This document shows positions 44,125 to 51,725 of a DNA stretch of 64,000 nucleotides, piece after piece. Source of the stretch: Bacteroidales bacterium. GTDB lineage: Bacteria > Bacteroidota > Bacteroidia > Bacteroidales > Muribaculaceae. How positions within the stretch are numbered: position 1 is the stretch's first letter; each line of letters starts with the position of its first letter. Where the stretch lies: contig QAMW01000021.1 in the NCBI GenBank assembly GCA_003150235.1, positions 1 through 64,000 on the forward strand, read 5' to 3'. The position numbers and the translations under genes were made by a program. The notes under the pieces were generated by a model that saw only the letters and a program-made list of their open reading frames with translations, was not told the origin of the DNA and searched no databases.

Positions 44125-44155
44125 CAAAGTTAGAAATAATATTGATATAAACAAA
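44125..44155 (-). promoter_or_regulatory. Promoter of the Fur-family gene
   Basis: Minus-strand TTTG (44152-44155), 19-bp spacer, TAACTTTG (44125-44132). Confidence 0.8.
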
Positions 44156-44184
44156 ATTTTTGCAGAAAAATTTTCATTTCAGAC

Positions 44185-44221
44185 AAAAAAATATCCCTGC
44201 CGCCTCACGCAGCAGGGATAT
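44185..44221 (-). terminator. Terminator of the serine palmitoyltransferase gene
   Basis: ATATCCCTGC (44191-44200) pairs perfectly with 44212-44221; on the minus strand it is followed by a run of T (44184-44190). Confidence 0.88.
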
Positions 44222-44248
44222 TTTATATCTACAGAATGGCTCCTGATA

Positions 44249-45436
44249 TTATGCAATGATACCGTAAGCCTTGAATACTTTCTGAATCTTTTCAAGCGCA
44301 GTCTCGACCTGTGCCTTGGTATGGGTAGACATAAGGCTGAAGCGGATGAGAGTATCCTGAGGCGCAACGGCAGGCGAAACAACAGGATTGACAAATATAC
44401 CCTCTTCGAGAAGGTCGCGGGTGATTGCGAAAGTCTTGTTATTGTCACGGATGAAAAGCGGGATAATCGGAGTAGATGTGTGACCGATCTCGCAACCCAT
44501 CTGACGGAATCCGTCAAGAGCGAAATTAGTCAGTTCCCAAAGATGTTCCTGAATCTCAGGTTCACTCTCCATTATGTCAAGAGCCGCCATCACTGCCGCA
44601 GTCGAAGCGGGAGTAATCGATGCGGTGAATATGTAAGAGCGTGAATGATGACGAAGGAAATTGGTAATCTCCTTGTCGGTCGCAATAAATCCGCCGAGCG
44701 ACGCAAACGACTTGCTGAATGTGCCCATAATCAGGTCTACGTCGTCACTTACACCGAAATGATCACATACACCGCGACCGCCACGACCGAATACACCGAT
44801 ACCGTGAGCCTCATCGACCATGATTGTAGCATCGTATTTCTTGGCAAGACGCACAATTTCGGGAAGATTCGCAACATCGCCTTCCATGGAGAAGACACCA
44901 TCGGTAACAATCAGTTTTACTTTGTCAGGCTCACACTTCTTAAGCTGTGCCTCCAGCGACTCCATGTCATTGTGCTTGTATTTCAAAGCCTGCGAGAATG
45001 AAAGACGCCGACCGTCGATTATCGATGCATGGTCCTGCTCGTCAAAAAGTATGTAATCTTCTCTTCCAGTAAGAGTAGACACGACGCCGAGATTAACCTC
45101 GAAGCCTGTAGAGTATATCATGGCATCCTCCTTGCCTACGTATGCGGCAAGACGCGCCTCAAGCTCTTTATGAATGTCGAGAGTACCGTTAAGAAACGGC
45201 GACCCGGCACATCCGGTACCATACTTCTTTATAACTTCTATCGCAGCTTCTTTTACCTTGGGGTGATTCACAAGACCTGTATAGCAGTTAGAGCCGAACA
45301 TCAGCACTTTCTTGCCATTGATCAGCACTTCGGGATCCTGTTCGCTTGATATTGCACGGAAATAAGGATAAATGCCTAAAGCCTTGGCTTTCTGCGGTTC
45401 CTGATACTTGTCAAGTTTAGCTTGTAATAGCTTCAT
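44249..45436 (-). CDS. spt: Serine palmitoyltransferase-like PLP enzyme
   Basis: A 395-residue alpha-oxoamine synthase. KVLMFGSNCYTGLVNHPKVK near the start, IVDEAHGIG-like VDEAHGIGVFGRGGRG in the middle and the PLP-binding lysine in GTFSKSFASLGGF are the family blocks. Relatives are glycine C-acetyltransferase, 8-amino-7-oxononanoate synthase and serine palmitoyltransferase. The N-terminal KALGIYPYFRAISSEQDPEV segment is what I associate with the Bacteroides enzyme that starts sphingolipid synthesis from serine and palmitoyl-CoA, so that assignment is preferred. It has its own promoter and terminator. Confidence 0.87.
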   Translation of the reverse strand: MKLLQAKLDKYQEPQKAKALGIYPYFRAISSEQDPEVLINGKKVLMFGSNCYTGLVNHPKVKEAAIEVIKKYGTGCAGSPFLNGTLDIHKELEARLAAYVGKEDAMIYSTGFEVNLGVVSTLTGREDYILFDEQDHASIIDGRRLSFSQALKYKHNDMESLEAQLKKCEPDKVKLIVTDGVFSMEGDVANLPEIVRLAKKYDATIMVDEAHGIGVFGRGGRGVCDHFGVSDDVDLIMGTFSKSFASLGGFIATDKEITNFLRHHSRSYIFTASITPASTAAVMAALDIMESEPEIQEHLWELTNFALDGFRQMGCEIGHTSTPIIPLFIRDNNKTFAITRDLLEEGIFVNPVVSPAVAPQDTLIRFSLMSTHTKAQVETALEKIQKVFKAYGIIA

Positions 45437-45509
45437 AATTATCTAATAGTAGCTTTTTGCGTTTACCTGCGCAGAGCGGCAACTGCCTGTCTCACAATTT
45501 TGCAGGCTG

Positions 45510-45517
45510 CAAAGTTA
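45510..45517 (-). promoter_or_regulatory. -7 element of the serine palmitoyltransferase gene
   Basis: Minus-strand TAACTTTG, 73 bp before the ATG; a TTG lies 22 bp upstream of it, slightly far. Confidence 0.55.
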
Positions 45518-45592
45518 GTAAATATTCGGCAATAAACGCCAAAAAACCTTAAATTTAACGGCACTATAATTTATAAAAAGTCTTAATGAGGC

Positions 45593-46543
45593 TCATTGAG
45601 CAGAATCATGAGGCACTGCCGCTGCCGGCGGTTCAAGCCCGTCATTCTCTTTCACTCCTTTACCATCTTTCATCTTCAGCTTTACCATGTCAAATCCCTG
45701 ACCATATACACCGTTCACATTTGCCTGAGTTATAAATGCATTCTTGTCAATCGACTTGACTATACGGAATATGGTCACGGACTCAATCTTACGGCACATG
45801 ACCAGAAGCACCTTAACCGGATGTTTTGAATACCAGCCCATTCCCTCAAGCACCGTACACCCGCGACGTGCCTCATTATTGATGGCATCGGCTATCTTTT
45901 CCCAATGTGCCGAGATTATTGTGAACTGGACAGCCTGACGGGTGGTATTGATAATCTGGTCAGCCATGAACGAGGCAAGGAAGGTCACCACAAGACCATA
46001 GACCACATTGTCTATCTGATGGAAGATGAGGAAACTTGACGATATGATAAAAAAGTCGCAGTAAATCATCATTCTGCCTATCGAAACATTACTGTGTTTC
46101 GACACCATGGCTGCGACTATATCCGTGCCACCGGTAGAACCGTTATGGGTGAACGCAAGACCTATGCCTACACCACAAAGCACACCTCCTATAATTATGT
46201 TCATGAAAGTCTGCTGCGCGATGAGAGGTTCCGGGAAAAAGGGCTGAAGTACACCTATAAAGAAATTTATGACAGTCGCCCCGAAGATTGTGCGTATCAC
46301 AAACTGTTTTCCGACAACCCTATAAGCTATGGCAAGCAACGCAAGATTGCAACCATACGAAGTGATTGCGACCGGTATGCCCGTGAGGAAGTAGACTATT
46401 GAGCCGAGACCGACAAGTCCGCCTATAACGACTTTTTCAGGAAGCACGAATGCACAGAAACCGAAAGCATATATCAACAATCCGAAGACAATAATCACAT
46501 AGTCCTTGGATGACAGCCAGATACTGTTAGGTGAAAATTTCAT
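45593..46543 (-). CDS. YitT family membrane protein
   Basis: A 316-residue protein with about five membrane helices in the first 200 residues (including GIGLAFTHNGSTGGTDIVAA, the family signature) and a C-terminal soluble DUF2179-type domain (GWYSKHPVKVLLVMCRK, then SIDKNAFITQANVNGVYGQG). The family is widespread in Firmicutes and Bacteroidetes; its transport role is unproven. The last 25 residues form a charged, proline-rich tail. Confidence 0.87.
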   Translation of the reverse strand: MKFSPNSIWLSSKDYVIIVFGLLIYAFGFCAFVLPEKVVIGGLVGLGSIVYFLTGIPVAITSYGCNLALLAIAYRVVGKQFVIRTIFGATVINFFIGVLQPFFPEPLIAQQTFMNIIIGGVLCGVGIGLAFTHNGSTGGTDIVAAMVSKHSNVSIGRMMIYCDFFIISSSFLIFHQIDNVVYGLVVTFLASFMADQIINTTRQAVQFTIISAHWEKIADAINNEARRGCTVLEGMGWYSKHPVKVLLVMCRKIESVTIFRIVKSIDKNAFITQANVNGVYGQGFDMVKLKMKDGKGVKENDGLEPPAAAVPHDSAQ

Positions 46544-46650
46544 TGCCGTATGAGATAGCGTTTATTATTTATTCAGCCACAAAATTACGTCAATCGTCAA
46601 AATACACAAAATAATCTTGACAAAAAGGATAAATGAATTTTTAAACACAA

Positions 46651-46681
46651 CACACCCCGGCAGCAAAGCCGCCGGGGTGTG
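46651..46681 (-). terminator. Terminator of the frdCAB operon
   Basis: CACACCCCGGC (46651-46661) pairs perfectly with GCCGGGGTGTG (46671-46681). On the minus strand a weak U-rich TTGTGTTT follows. Confidence 0.8.
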
Positions 46682-46706
46682 GGAAACAAGTATCTGTAGT
46701 GACAGA

Positions 46707-47456
46707 TTAATCTTTGAGTTTAGCCTTGATGAACTCGCGGTTAAGACGGGCGATGTTGCTGAGCGAGATGTTTTTCGGGCACTCTGCCGAGCAAGCACCG
46801 GTGTTGGTACAGTTACCGAATCCAAGTTCGTCCATCTTCTTGACCATGGCACGGGCACGACGGGCGCGCTCAACCTGACCCTGGGGCAGAAGGGCAAACT
46901 GGCTTACCTTAGCTGACACGAACAACATTGCCGAGCCATTCTTACAAGCAGCGACACACGCACCGCAGCCGATACATGTAGCGGCATCCATAGCGAGGTC
47001 AGCGTTTACCTTGGAAATGGGCAGACAGTTGGCATCCTGTGCGCCGCCGCAGTTGAACGACACGTAACCGCCTGCCTGCTGAATCTTATCAAATGCGTTG
47101 CGGTCGACCATAAGGTCCTTGATTACCGGGAACGCAGCTGAACGCCAAGGCTCGACAGTGATTACCTCTCCGTCGTGGAAACGGCGCATGTAGAGCTGAC
47201 ATGTAGTGGCACCGGTAGCGGGACCGTGGGGGTGTCCGTTGATATAGAGTGAACACATACCGCAGATACCTTCGCGGCAGTCATGGTCAAAAGCGATAGG
47301 CTCTTCATGCTTAGCCACCAGTTGCTCGTTGAGTATGTCGAGAGTTTCAAGGAAAGAGGTATCGGTGTCGGTCTCAACCGTATAAGTCTTGAACTCGCCT
47401 TTTTCCTTCGGTCCGGCCTGACGCCACACCTTAAGTTGAACAGTTATATTTGCCAT
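46707..47456 (-). CDS. frdB: Fumarate reductase/succinate dehydrogenase iron-sulfur subunit
   Basis: A 249-residue electron-transfer subunit with a [2Fe-2S] domain (CREGICGMCSLYINGHPHGP and a later cysteine in GATTCQLY) and a ferredoxin-like domain (CIGCGACVAACKNGSAM and CTNTGACSAECPKNI) for the [4Fe-4S] and [3Fe-4S] clusters. It passes electrons between the cytochrome b and the flavoprotein. In Bacteroidales the complex mainly reduces fumarate to succinate. Last gene of the frdC-frdA-frdB operon. Confidence 0.95.
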   Translation of the reverse strand: MANITVQLKVWRQAGPKEKGEFKTYTVETDTDTSFLETLDILNEQLVAKHEEPIAFDHDCREGICGMCSLYINGHPHGPATGATTCQLYMRRFHDGEVITVEPWRSAAFPVIKDLMVDRNAFDKIQQAGGYVSFNCGGAQDANCLPISKVNADLAMDAATCIGCGACVAACKNGSAMLFVSAKVSQFALLPQGQVERARRARAMVKKMDELGFGNCTNTGACSAECPKNISLSNIARLNREFIKAKLKD

Positions 47457-47486
47457 TTGAGTTTACTTTTCTTAATGTTGTGAAAA

Positions 47487-49496
47487 TTACGACTTATAGT
47501 TACGGGTCTGTACCTTTATAGCCTCATAGTGGAGCGGCTCTTTGATAAGTTCAGGAGCCTTGTCGTCGCTTCCCTGGTAGTCCCAGCACGATACATAGAA
47601 GTAGTTCTCGTCGTCGCGCTTAGCCTCGCCTTCCTCAGTCTGATACTCTTCGCGGAAATGACCGCCGCAGCTCTCATTACGGTTGAGCGCATCGTAAGCG
47701 ACAAGCTCGCCCATGGTTATGAAGTCGTTTAGGCGGAATGCCTTGTCAAGCTCGATGTTCATGCCCTCGGCAGTTCCGGGGACATAAAGATTGGTCTGGA
47801 ACTCCTTGCGGAGAGCCTTGAGCTTTTCAAGCGCAGTGGTAAGACCTTCCTTGGTACGTGCCATACCCACATATTCCCACATGATGTGACCGAGTTCCTT
47901 GTGGATTGAGTCGACAGAGCGGTTACCCTGAATCTTCAGGAAGCTTTCCTGAGCCTCGATACACTTCTTTTCAGCCTCGTCAAACTCAGGAGTATCGGTA
48001 GAGAAACGAGGAACGGTAATCTGGTCGGAAAGATAGTTCTGGATTGTATAGGGGAGCACGAAATAACCATCGGCAAGGCCCTGCATGAGGGCTGACGCGC
48101 CAAGACGGTTGGCACCGTGGTCGGAGAAGTTACATTCACCGATAGCGAAAAGACCCTTGAGAGAAGTCTGAAGCTCATAGTCAACCCAGATACCACCCAT
48201 AGTGTAGTGGATGGCGGGGAAAATCATCATCGGGTTGTAGTAAGTCTCTCCGTTGATTTCCTTGCCGACTTCACCGGGGTTAACATCGGTAATCTCCTCA
48301 TACATGTCGAAAAGGTTGCCGTAGCGCTGACGCACTGTGTCAAGACCGAGACGGTTGATAGCATCGCTGAAGTCAAGGAACACGGCAAGACCGGTATTGT
48401 TAACACCGAAACCCTTGTCGCAGCGCTCCTTGGCAGCGCGGGAAGCCACGTCACGGGGAACGAGGTTACCGAATGCCGGATAACGGCGCTCAAGATAATA
48501 GTCACGGTCAGCCTCGGGGATATCGGAACCCTTGATTTCGCCCGACTGGAGTTTCTTGGCATCCTCAAGTTTCTTGGGCACCCAGATACGACCGTCGTTA
48601 CGGAGCGACTCCGACATAAGCGTAAGCTTAGACTGCTGGTCGCCGTGAACGGGGATACAAGTAGGATGGATCTGCACGTAAGCGGGGTTAGCGAAATATG
48701 CGCCCTTGCGGTAGCAAGCCATAGCCGCGCTACAGTTACATCCCATGGCGTTGGTCGACAAGAAGTAAGCATTGCCGTAACCGCCGGTGGCGATAACCAC
48801 TGCGTGAGCGGCGAAACGCTCAAACTTACCTGTAACGAGGTTCTTGGCGATGATACCGCGAGCCCTGCCGTCAATCATCACTACATCGTGCATCTCATAA
48901 CGGTTGTAGCTCTTTACCTTGCCGAGATTAATCTGACGGTTGAGCGAAGAGTAAGCACCGAGAAGGAGCTGCTGACCGGTCTGACCCTTTGCATAGAAAG
49001 TACGCGACACCTGTGCGCCACCGAATGAACGGTTGGCAAGCAGACCGCCGTATTCACGTGCGAAAGGTACACCCTGTGCGACACACTGGTCGATAATATT
49101 GTTGGACACTTCGGCAAGACGATATACGTTTGCTTCACGGGCACGATAGTCACCGCCCTTTACAGTGTCATAGAACAAACGGTACACGGAGTCGCCGTCG
49201 TTCTGATAATTCTTGGCTGCGTTTATACCACCCTGTGCAGCGATGGAGTGAGCGCGGCGGGGTGAGTCCTGAATACAGAAGTTAAGCACGTTGAAGCCCA
49301 TCTCGGCAAGAGTAGAGGCGGCAGACGCACCTGCAAGACCGGTACCGACAACAATGATATCAAGACGACGCTTGTTGGCGGGATTGACAAGTTTCTGATG
49401 AGCCTTGTAGTTGGTCCACTTCTCAGCGACAGGACCTTCCGGGATTTTTGAATCAGCCGGATTCATCACTTTCACGTTTTCTTTAGTTAAATCCAT
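47487..49496 (-). CDS. frdA: Fumarate reductase/succinate dehydrogenase flavoprotein subunit
   Basis: A 669-residue catalytic subunit with covalently bound FAD. VVGTGLAGASAASTLAEMG is the FAD fold, HSIAAQGGINAAKNYQNDGD includes the FAD-linked histidine, and HPTCIPVHGDQQSKLTLMSE and the following arginines form the dicarboxylate site. HYTMGGIWVDYELQTSLKGL is the conserved C-terminal FAD block. The length is typical of the Bacteroidetes and epsilon-proteobacterial b-type complexes and longer than the E. coli subunits. 8 bp separate it from frdC. Confidence 0.96.
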   Translation of the reverse strand: MDLTKENVKVMNPADSKIPEGPVAEKWTNYKAHQKLVNPANKRRLDIIVVGTGLAGASAASTLAEMGFNVLNFCIQDSPRRAHSIAAQGGINAAKNYQNDGDSVYRLFYDTVKGGDYRAREANVYRLAEVSNNIIDQCVAQGVPFAREYGGLLANRSFGGAQVSRTFYAKGQTGQQLLLGAYSSLNRQINLGKVKSYNRYEMHDVVMIDGRARGIIAKNLVTGKFERFAAHAVVIATGGYGNAYFLSTNAMGCNCSAAMACYRKGAYFANPAYVQIHPTCIPVHGDQQSKLTLMSESLRNDGRIWVPKKLEDAKKLQSGEIKGSDIPEADRDYYLERRYPAFGNLVPRDVASRAAKERCDKGFGVNNTGLAVFLDFSDAINRLGLDTVRQRYGNLFDMYEEITDVNPGEVGKEINGETYYNPMMIFPAIHYTMGGIWVDYELQTSLKGLFAIGECNFSDHGANRLGASALMQGLADGYFVLPYTIQNYLSDQITVPRFSTDTPEFDEAEKKCIEAQESFLKIQGNRSVDSIHKELGHIMWEYVGMARTKEGLTTALEKLKALRKEFQTNLYVPGTAEGMNIELDKAFRLNDFITMGELVAYDALNRNESCGGHFREEYQTEEGEAKRDDENYFYVSCWDYQGSDDKAPELIKEPLHYEAIKVQTRNYKS

Positions 49497-49504
49497 ATCG
49501 CAAA

Positions 49505-50458
49505 TTAATTTTCAGGTTGAACATTAACGGTAGTAGCGGGAGTGTCTTCAAGATAGTCAAGGAGGCTGATTACCGGCTCAAAACGGGCAATCTCGGTGTT
49601 AAGCATTTCCTCGGTGGCACCTACCTGCATAGCCTGCTGCGGCTGAGCAAGAAGCCCCTGAAGTTGTGAGACATGCTCACGAACCGTGGTTGAGAAATCA
49701 TCATATTTGAAGCGGTCAACAGGTATGCCTACCACGTCGCCCATCACTTCCTTGTACTGTTCACGGAGAGTGGTATCCTTCTTATAGAAATCGTTGTTGG
49801 CATTGACTGTGAACACGATAGCCTGTGCAATGAAGACAAGCACAACGATTGAAGTCCACCAGCAGGCAATCTTCTTAAGGCGGGGAAGCCAGGTAATGTT
49901 ATTCCATCCTGCCGACTGGAACATCGACCAGAAACCATGATTCATGTGGAACCAAAGTGCAACGAAACCGATGATGTAGATAATCGGAGTCCATACGGAG
50001 GAGAATGCCTCCTGGATGAAGAGTGTACCCATTGAAGGAGGAAGCACGCCTTCAGCACCACGGATTTCCTGAAGCTGCATCTTTGCCCAGAATTGAATCA
50101 GGTGAACGACGAGGAACGCGAGGATCACGATTCCGAGCACGAGCATGTTTTGAGACGACCACTCTACTGTTGCGGGTTTCTTTGACACATTGTAACGGTC
50201 GTTACCACGTGCCTTGCGGTTTTGCAGGGTAAGCCACACAGCATAGATAATGTGCAAAATGAATAGCAGGGCAAGACCTGCGGAAGCAATCAGCGCATAC
50301 CAGTTTGCCCCGAGGAACTCGCATATCACGTTGTAGGCCGACGGATACACGATTGCTACTGCGTTCATCAAGCAGTGAAAAGTAACGAATAGGACGAGAC
50401 ATGCACCGGTGATGGCCATGACCAATTTACGCCCTATAGATGAGCTTGTTAACCACAT
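49505..50458 (-). CDS. frdC: Cytochrome b subunit of fumarate reductase, C-terminally extended
   Basis: A 317-residue membrane subunit with five helices. It matches the single-subunit b558-type cytochrome (SSIGRKLVMAITGACLVLFV at the start, with histidines for haem in helices 1, 2, 4 and 5, such as LWFHMNHGFWSMFQSAGW). The family is usually about 210-240 residues; here the last helix ends near residue 223 and is followed by about 90 mostly helical, charged and glutamine-rich residues (KYDDFSTTVREHVSQLQ and onward). It moves electrons between menaquinol and the iron-sulfur subunit. It has a perfect promoter upstream. Confidence 0.92.
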   Translation of the reverse strand: MWLTSSSIGRKLVMAITGACLVLFVTFHCLMNAVAIVYPSAYNVICEFLGANWYALIASAGLALLFILHIIYAVWLTLQNRKARGNDRYNVSKKPATVEWSSQNMLVLGIVILAFLVVHLIQFWAKMQLQEIRGAEGVLPPSMGTLFIQEAFSSVWTPIIYIIGFVALWFHMNHGFWSMFQSAGWNNITWLPRLKKIACWWTSIVVLVFIAQAIVFTVNANNDFYKKDTTLREQYKEVMGDVVGIPVDRFKYDDFSTTVREHVSQLQGLLAQPQQAMQVGATEEMLNTEIARFEPVISLLDYLEDTPATTVNVQPEN

Positions 50459-50521
50459 AGTAGTTTTGAAATTAGAAATTAATATATTAATGAATTTTTA
50501 TTGTAGCTATTGTTCACCATG

Positions 50522-50552
50522 CAAATTTAAGGTTTTTTACTTACTGCCACAA
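50522..50552 (-). promoter_or_regulatory. Promoter of the frdCAB operon
   Basis: Minus-strand TTG (50550-50552), 20-bp spacer, TAAATTTG (50522-50529), about 64 bp before the frdC ATG. Confidence 0.75.
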
Positions 50553-50763
50553 GCCATTAAGGAAATTTTTCCATAACCGTCACATTTGTTTTCACGCTGA
50601 CTGCCACCATGCCGGGCGGGAGGCTATTAAGTCGACAACCATTTTGACTGTCACGTTTCCTTCAACAGGGTATTTTTGCACCTATATTTTACCGTAAAAC
50701 ATGTTTTTAAGCATAAAATGAAAAATTAATGCAATTTTATTATGCAAATCAAATCAAAATAGC

Positions 50764-50920
50764 TATACTTGCGCAATGAAATTATACAAACCTCAATGTT
50801 AATACAACTCAACTATTAATTTTCTAAGCATTCAATAGAATCCATCATATAATAGTAGATAGATTTCTCATGAATGGAAGGACGGCAGAGCTTGTGACAA
50901 GTAATGCCGTCTGTTTTTTT
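50764..50920 (+). ncRNA. Candidate small RNA with intrinsic terminator
   Basis: The 523-bp gap between frdC and the DUF5715 gene contains a strong plus-strand terminator (GACGGCA 50881-50887 with TGCCGTC 50905-50911, an inner CTTGT-G-ACAAG hairpin, seven T at 50914-50920) with no gene before it. A promoter-like TATACTTG lies at 50764-50771, and the transcript would be about 145 nt. It could include a nine-codon frame starting at 50776. The promoter of the next gene starts inside the T-run, so this is an independent transcript rather than an attenuator. The identity is unknown. Confidence 0.5.
50881..50920 (+). terminator. Intrinsic terminator of the candidate small RNA
   Basis: A 7-bp GC-rich stem with a nested 5-bp hairpin and a following T7 run. 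Confidence 0.8.
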
Positions 50921-50948
50921 GCGGTTAGGCGACAATTCACTAATTTTA
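50918..50948 (+). promoter_or_regulatory. Promoter of the DUF5715 gene run
   Basis: TTTG (50918-50921), 19-bp spacer, TAATTTTA (50941-50948), one mismatch from consensus. It would start the four-gene run to aroB. Confidence 0.6.
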
Positions 50949-50981
50949 CACCTTAATTTATATATTTATTTACTTTAGCTG

Positions 50982-51725
50982 ATGAAATCAATCATTGCAT
51001 GCCTGCTGCTATTTTCGCCCTTGGCTCTCTTCATGGAAGGATGCAGTTGCTCGCGCACCGATGGCGCCGAGTCGCCTGAAGTGTCGTCGCCCGAAAACAC
51101 CGACTACTTCTCACATTTTGACTCGATGCCCGACGGAGGATGCGTGAAAATGAAAATTAACCCTATCGGTGGCTCTCTCGCCCGCGTGTTCAACGACAGT
51201 AATCACGTGCATCTTGTCGAAGCAAAAGCTATCGGCATAGACCCGATTGACGGAGCGGCAAAGGCATGGAACCTGAAACGCGGCATCAAGAGGATTGAGA
51301 GCTGCCGTGAATATTATGTAGACAACCTCACACATTCCGTACCGTTTCTTATACCGGAAGCCGCCGACCTTCTGAAAGAAATAGGCTCACGATTCAACGA
51401 TTCGCTCCAGGCACGCGGAGGAGGCGACTACAGGTTGAAAGTGACCAGTGTGCTACGTACCGAGGGCGCGGTGAAGAAATTGCGCAGGAGAAACATAAAT
51501 GCCACACAAGAATCGGCTCACCGTTACGGCACGACATTTGATATCAGTTACGCTAAATTTATCTGCGACTCAGTAACAGTGGCGCGCACTCAAGAGGACC
51601 TGAAAAACCTTCTCGGGGAAGTACTGAAACAAATGCGTGACGAAGGAAAATGTTATATCAAATATGAGCGCAAGCAAGGGTGCTTCCACATCACCGCGCG
51701 AAAACCTAAAAAACTACAGTCATGA
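50982..51725 (+). CDS. DUF5715 family lipoprotein, peptidase M15-like
   Basis: A 247-residue lipoprotein (lipobox near FMEGC, Cys21). The second half contains LKVTSVLRTEGAVKKLRRRN, then SAHRYGTTFDISYAKF and, near the end, GCFHITAR. The H-x6-D and late histidine match the zinc ligands of VanX/M15-type D,D-peptidases, so it may be a cell-wall peptidase; the domain name DUF5715 is recalled and the activity inferred. The stop overlaps the next ATG by 4 bp. Confidence 0.75.
   Translation: MKSIIACLLLFSPLALFMEGCSCSRTDGAESPEVSSPENTDYFSHFDSMPDGGCVKMKINPIGGSLARVFNDSNHVHLVEAKAIGIDPIDGAAKAWNLKRGIKRIESCREYYVDNLTHSVPFLIPEAADLLKEIGSRFNDSLQARGGGDYRLKVTSVLRTEGAVKKLRRRNINATQESAHRYGTTFDISYAKFICDSVTVARTQEDLKNLLGEVLKQMRDEGKCYIKYERKQGCFHITARKPKKLQS

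Noticed and set aside
50881..50920. Attenuator controlling the DUF5715 gene
   Set aside because: A promoter for that gene starts within the terminator T-run, so the upstream transcript appears to be separate.
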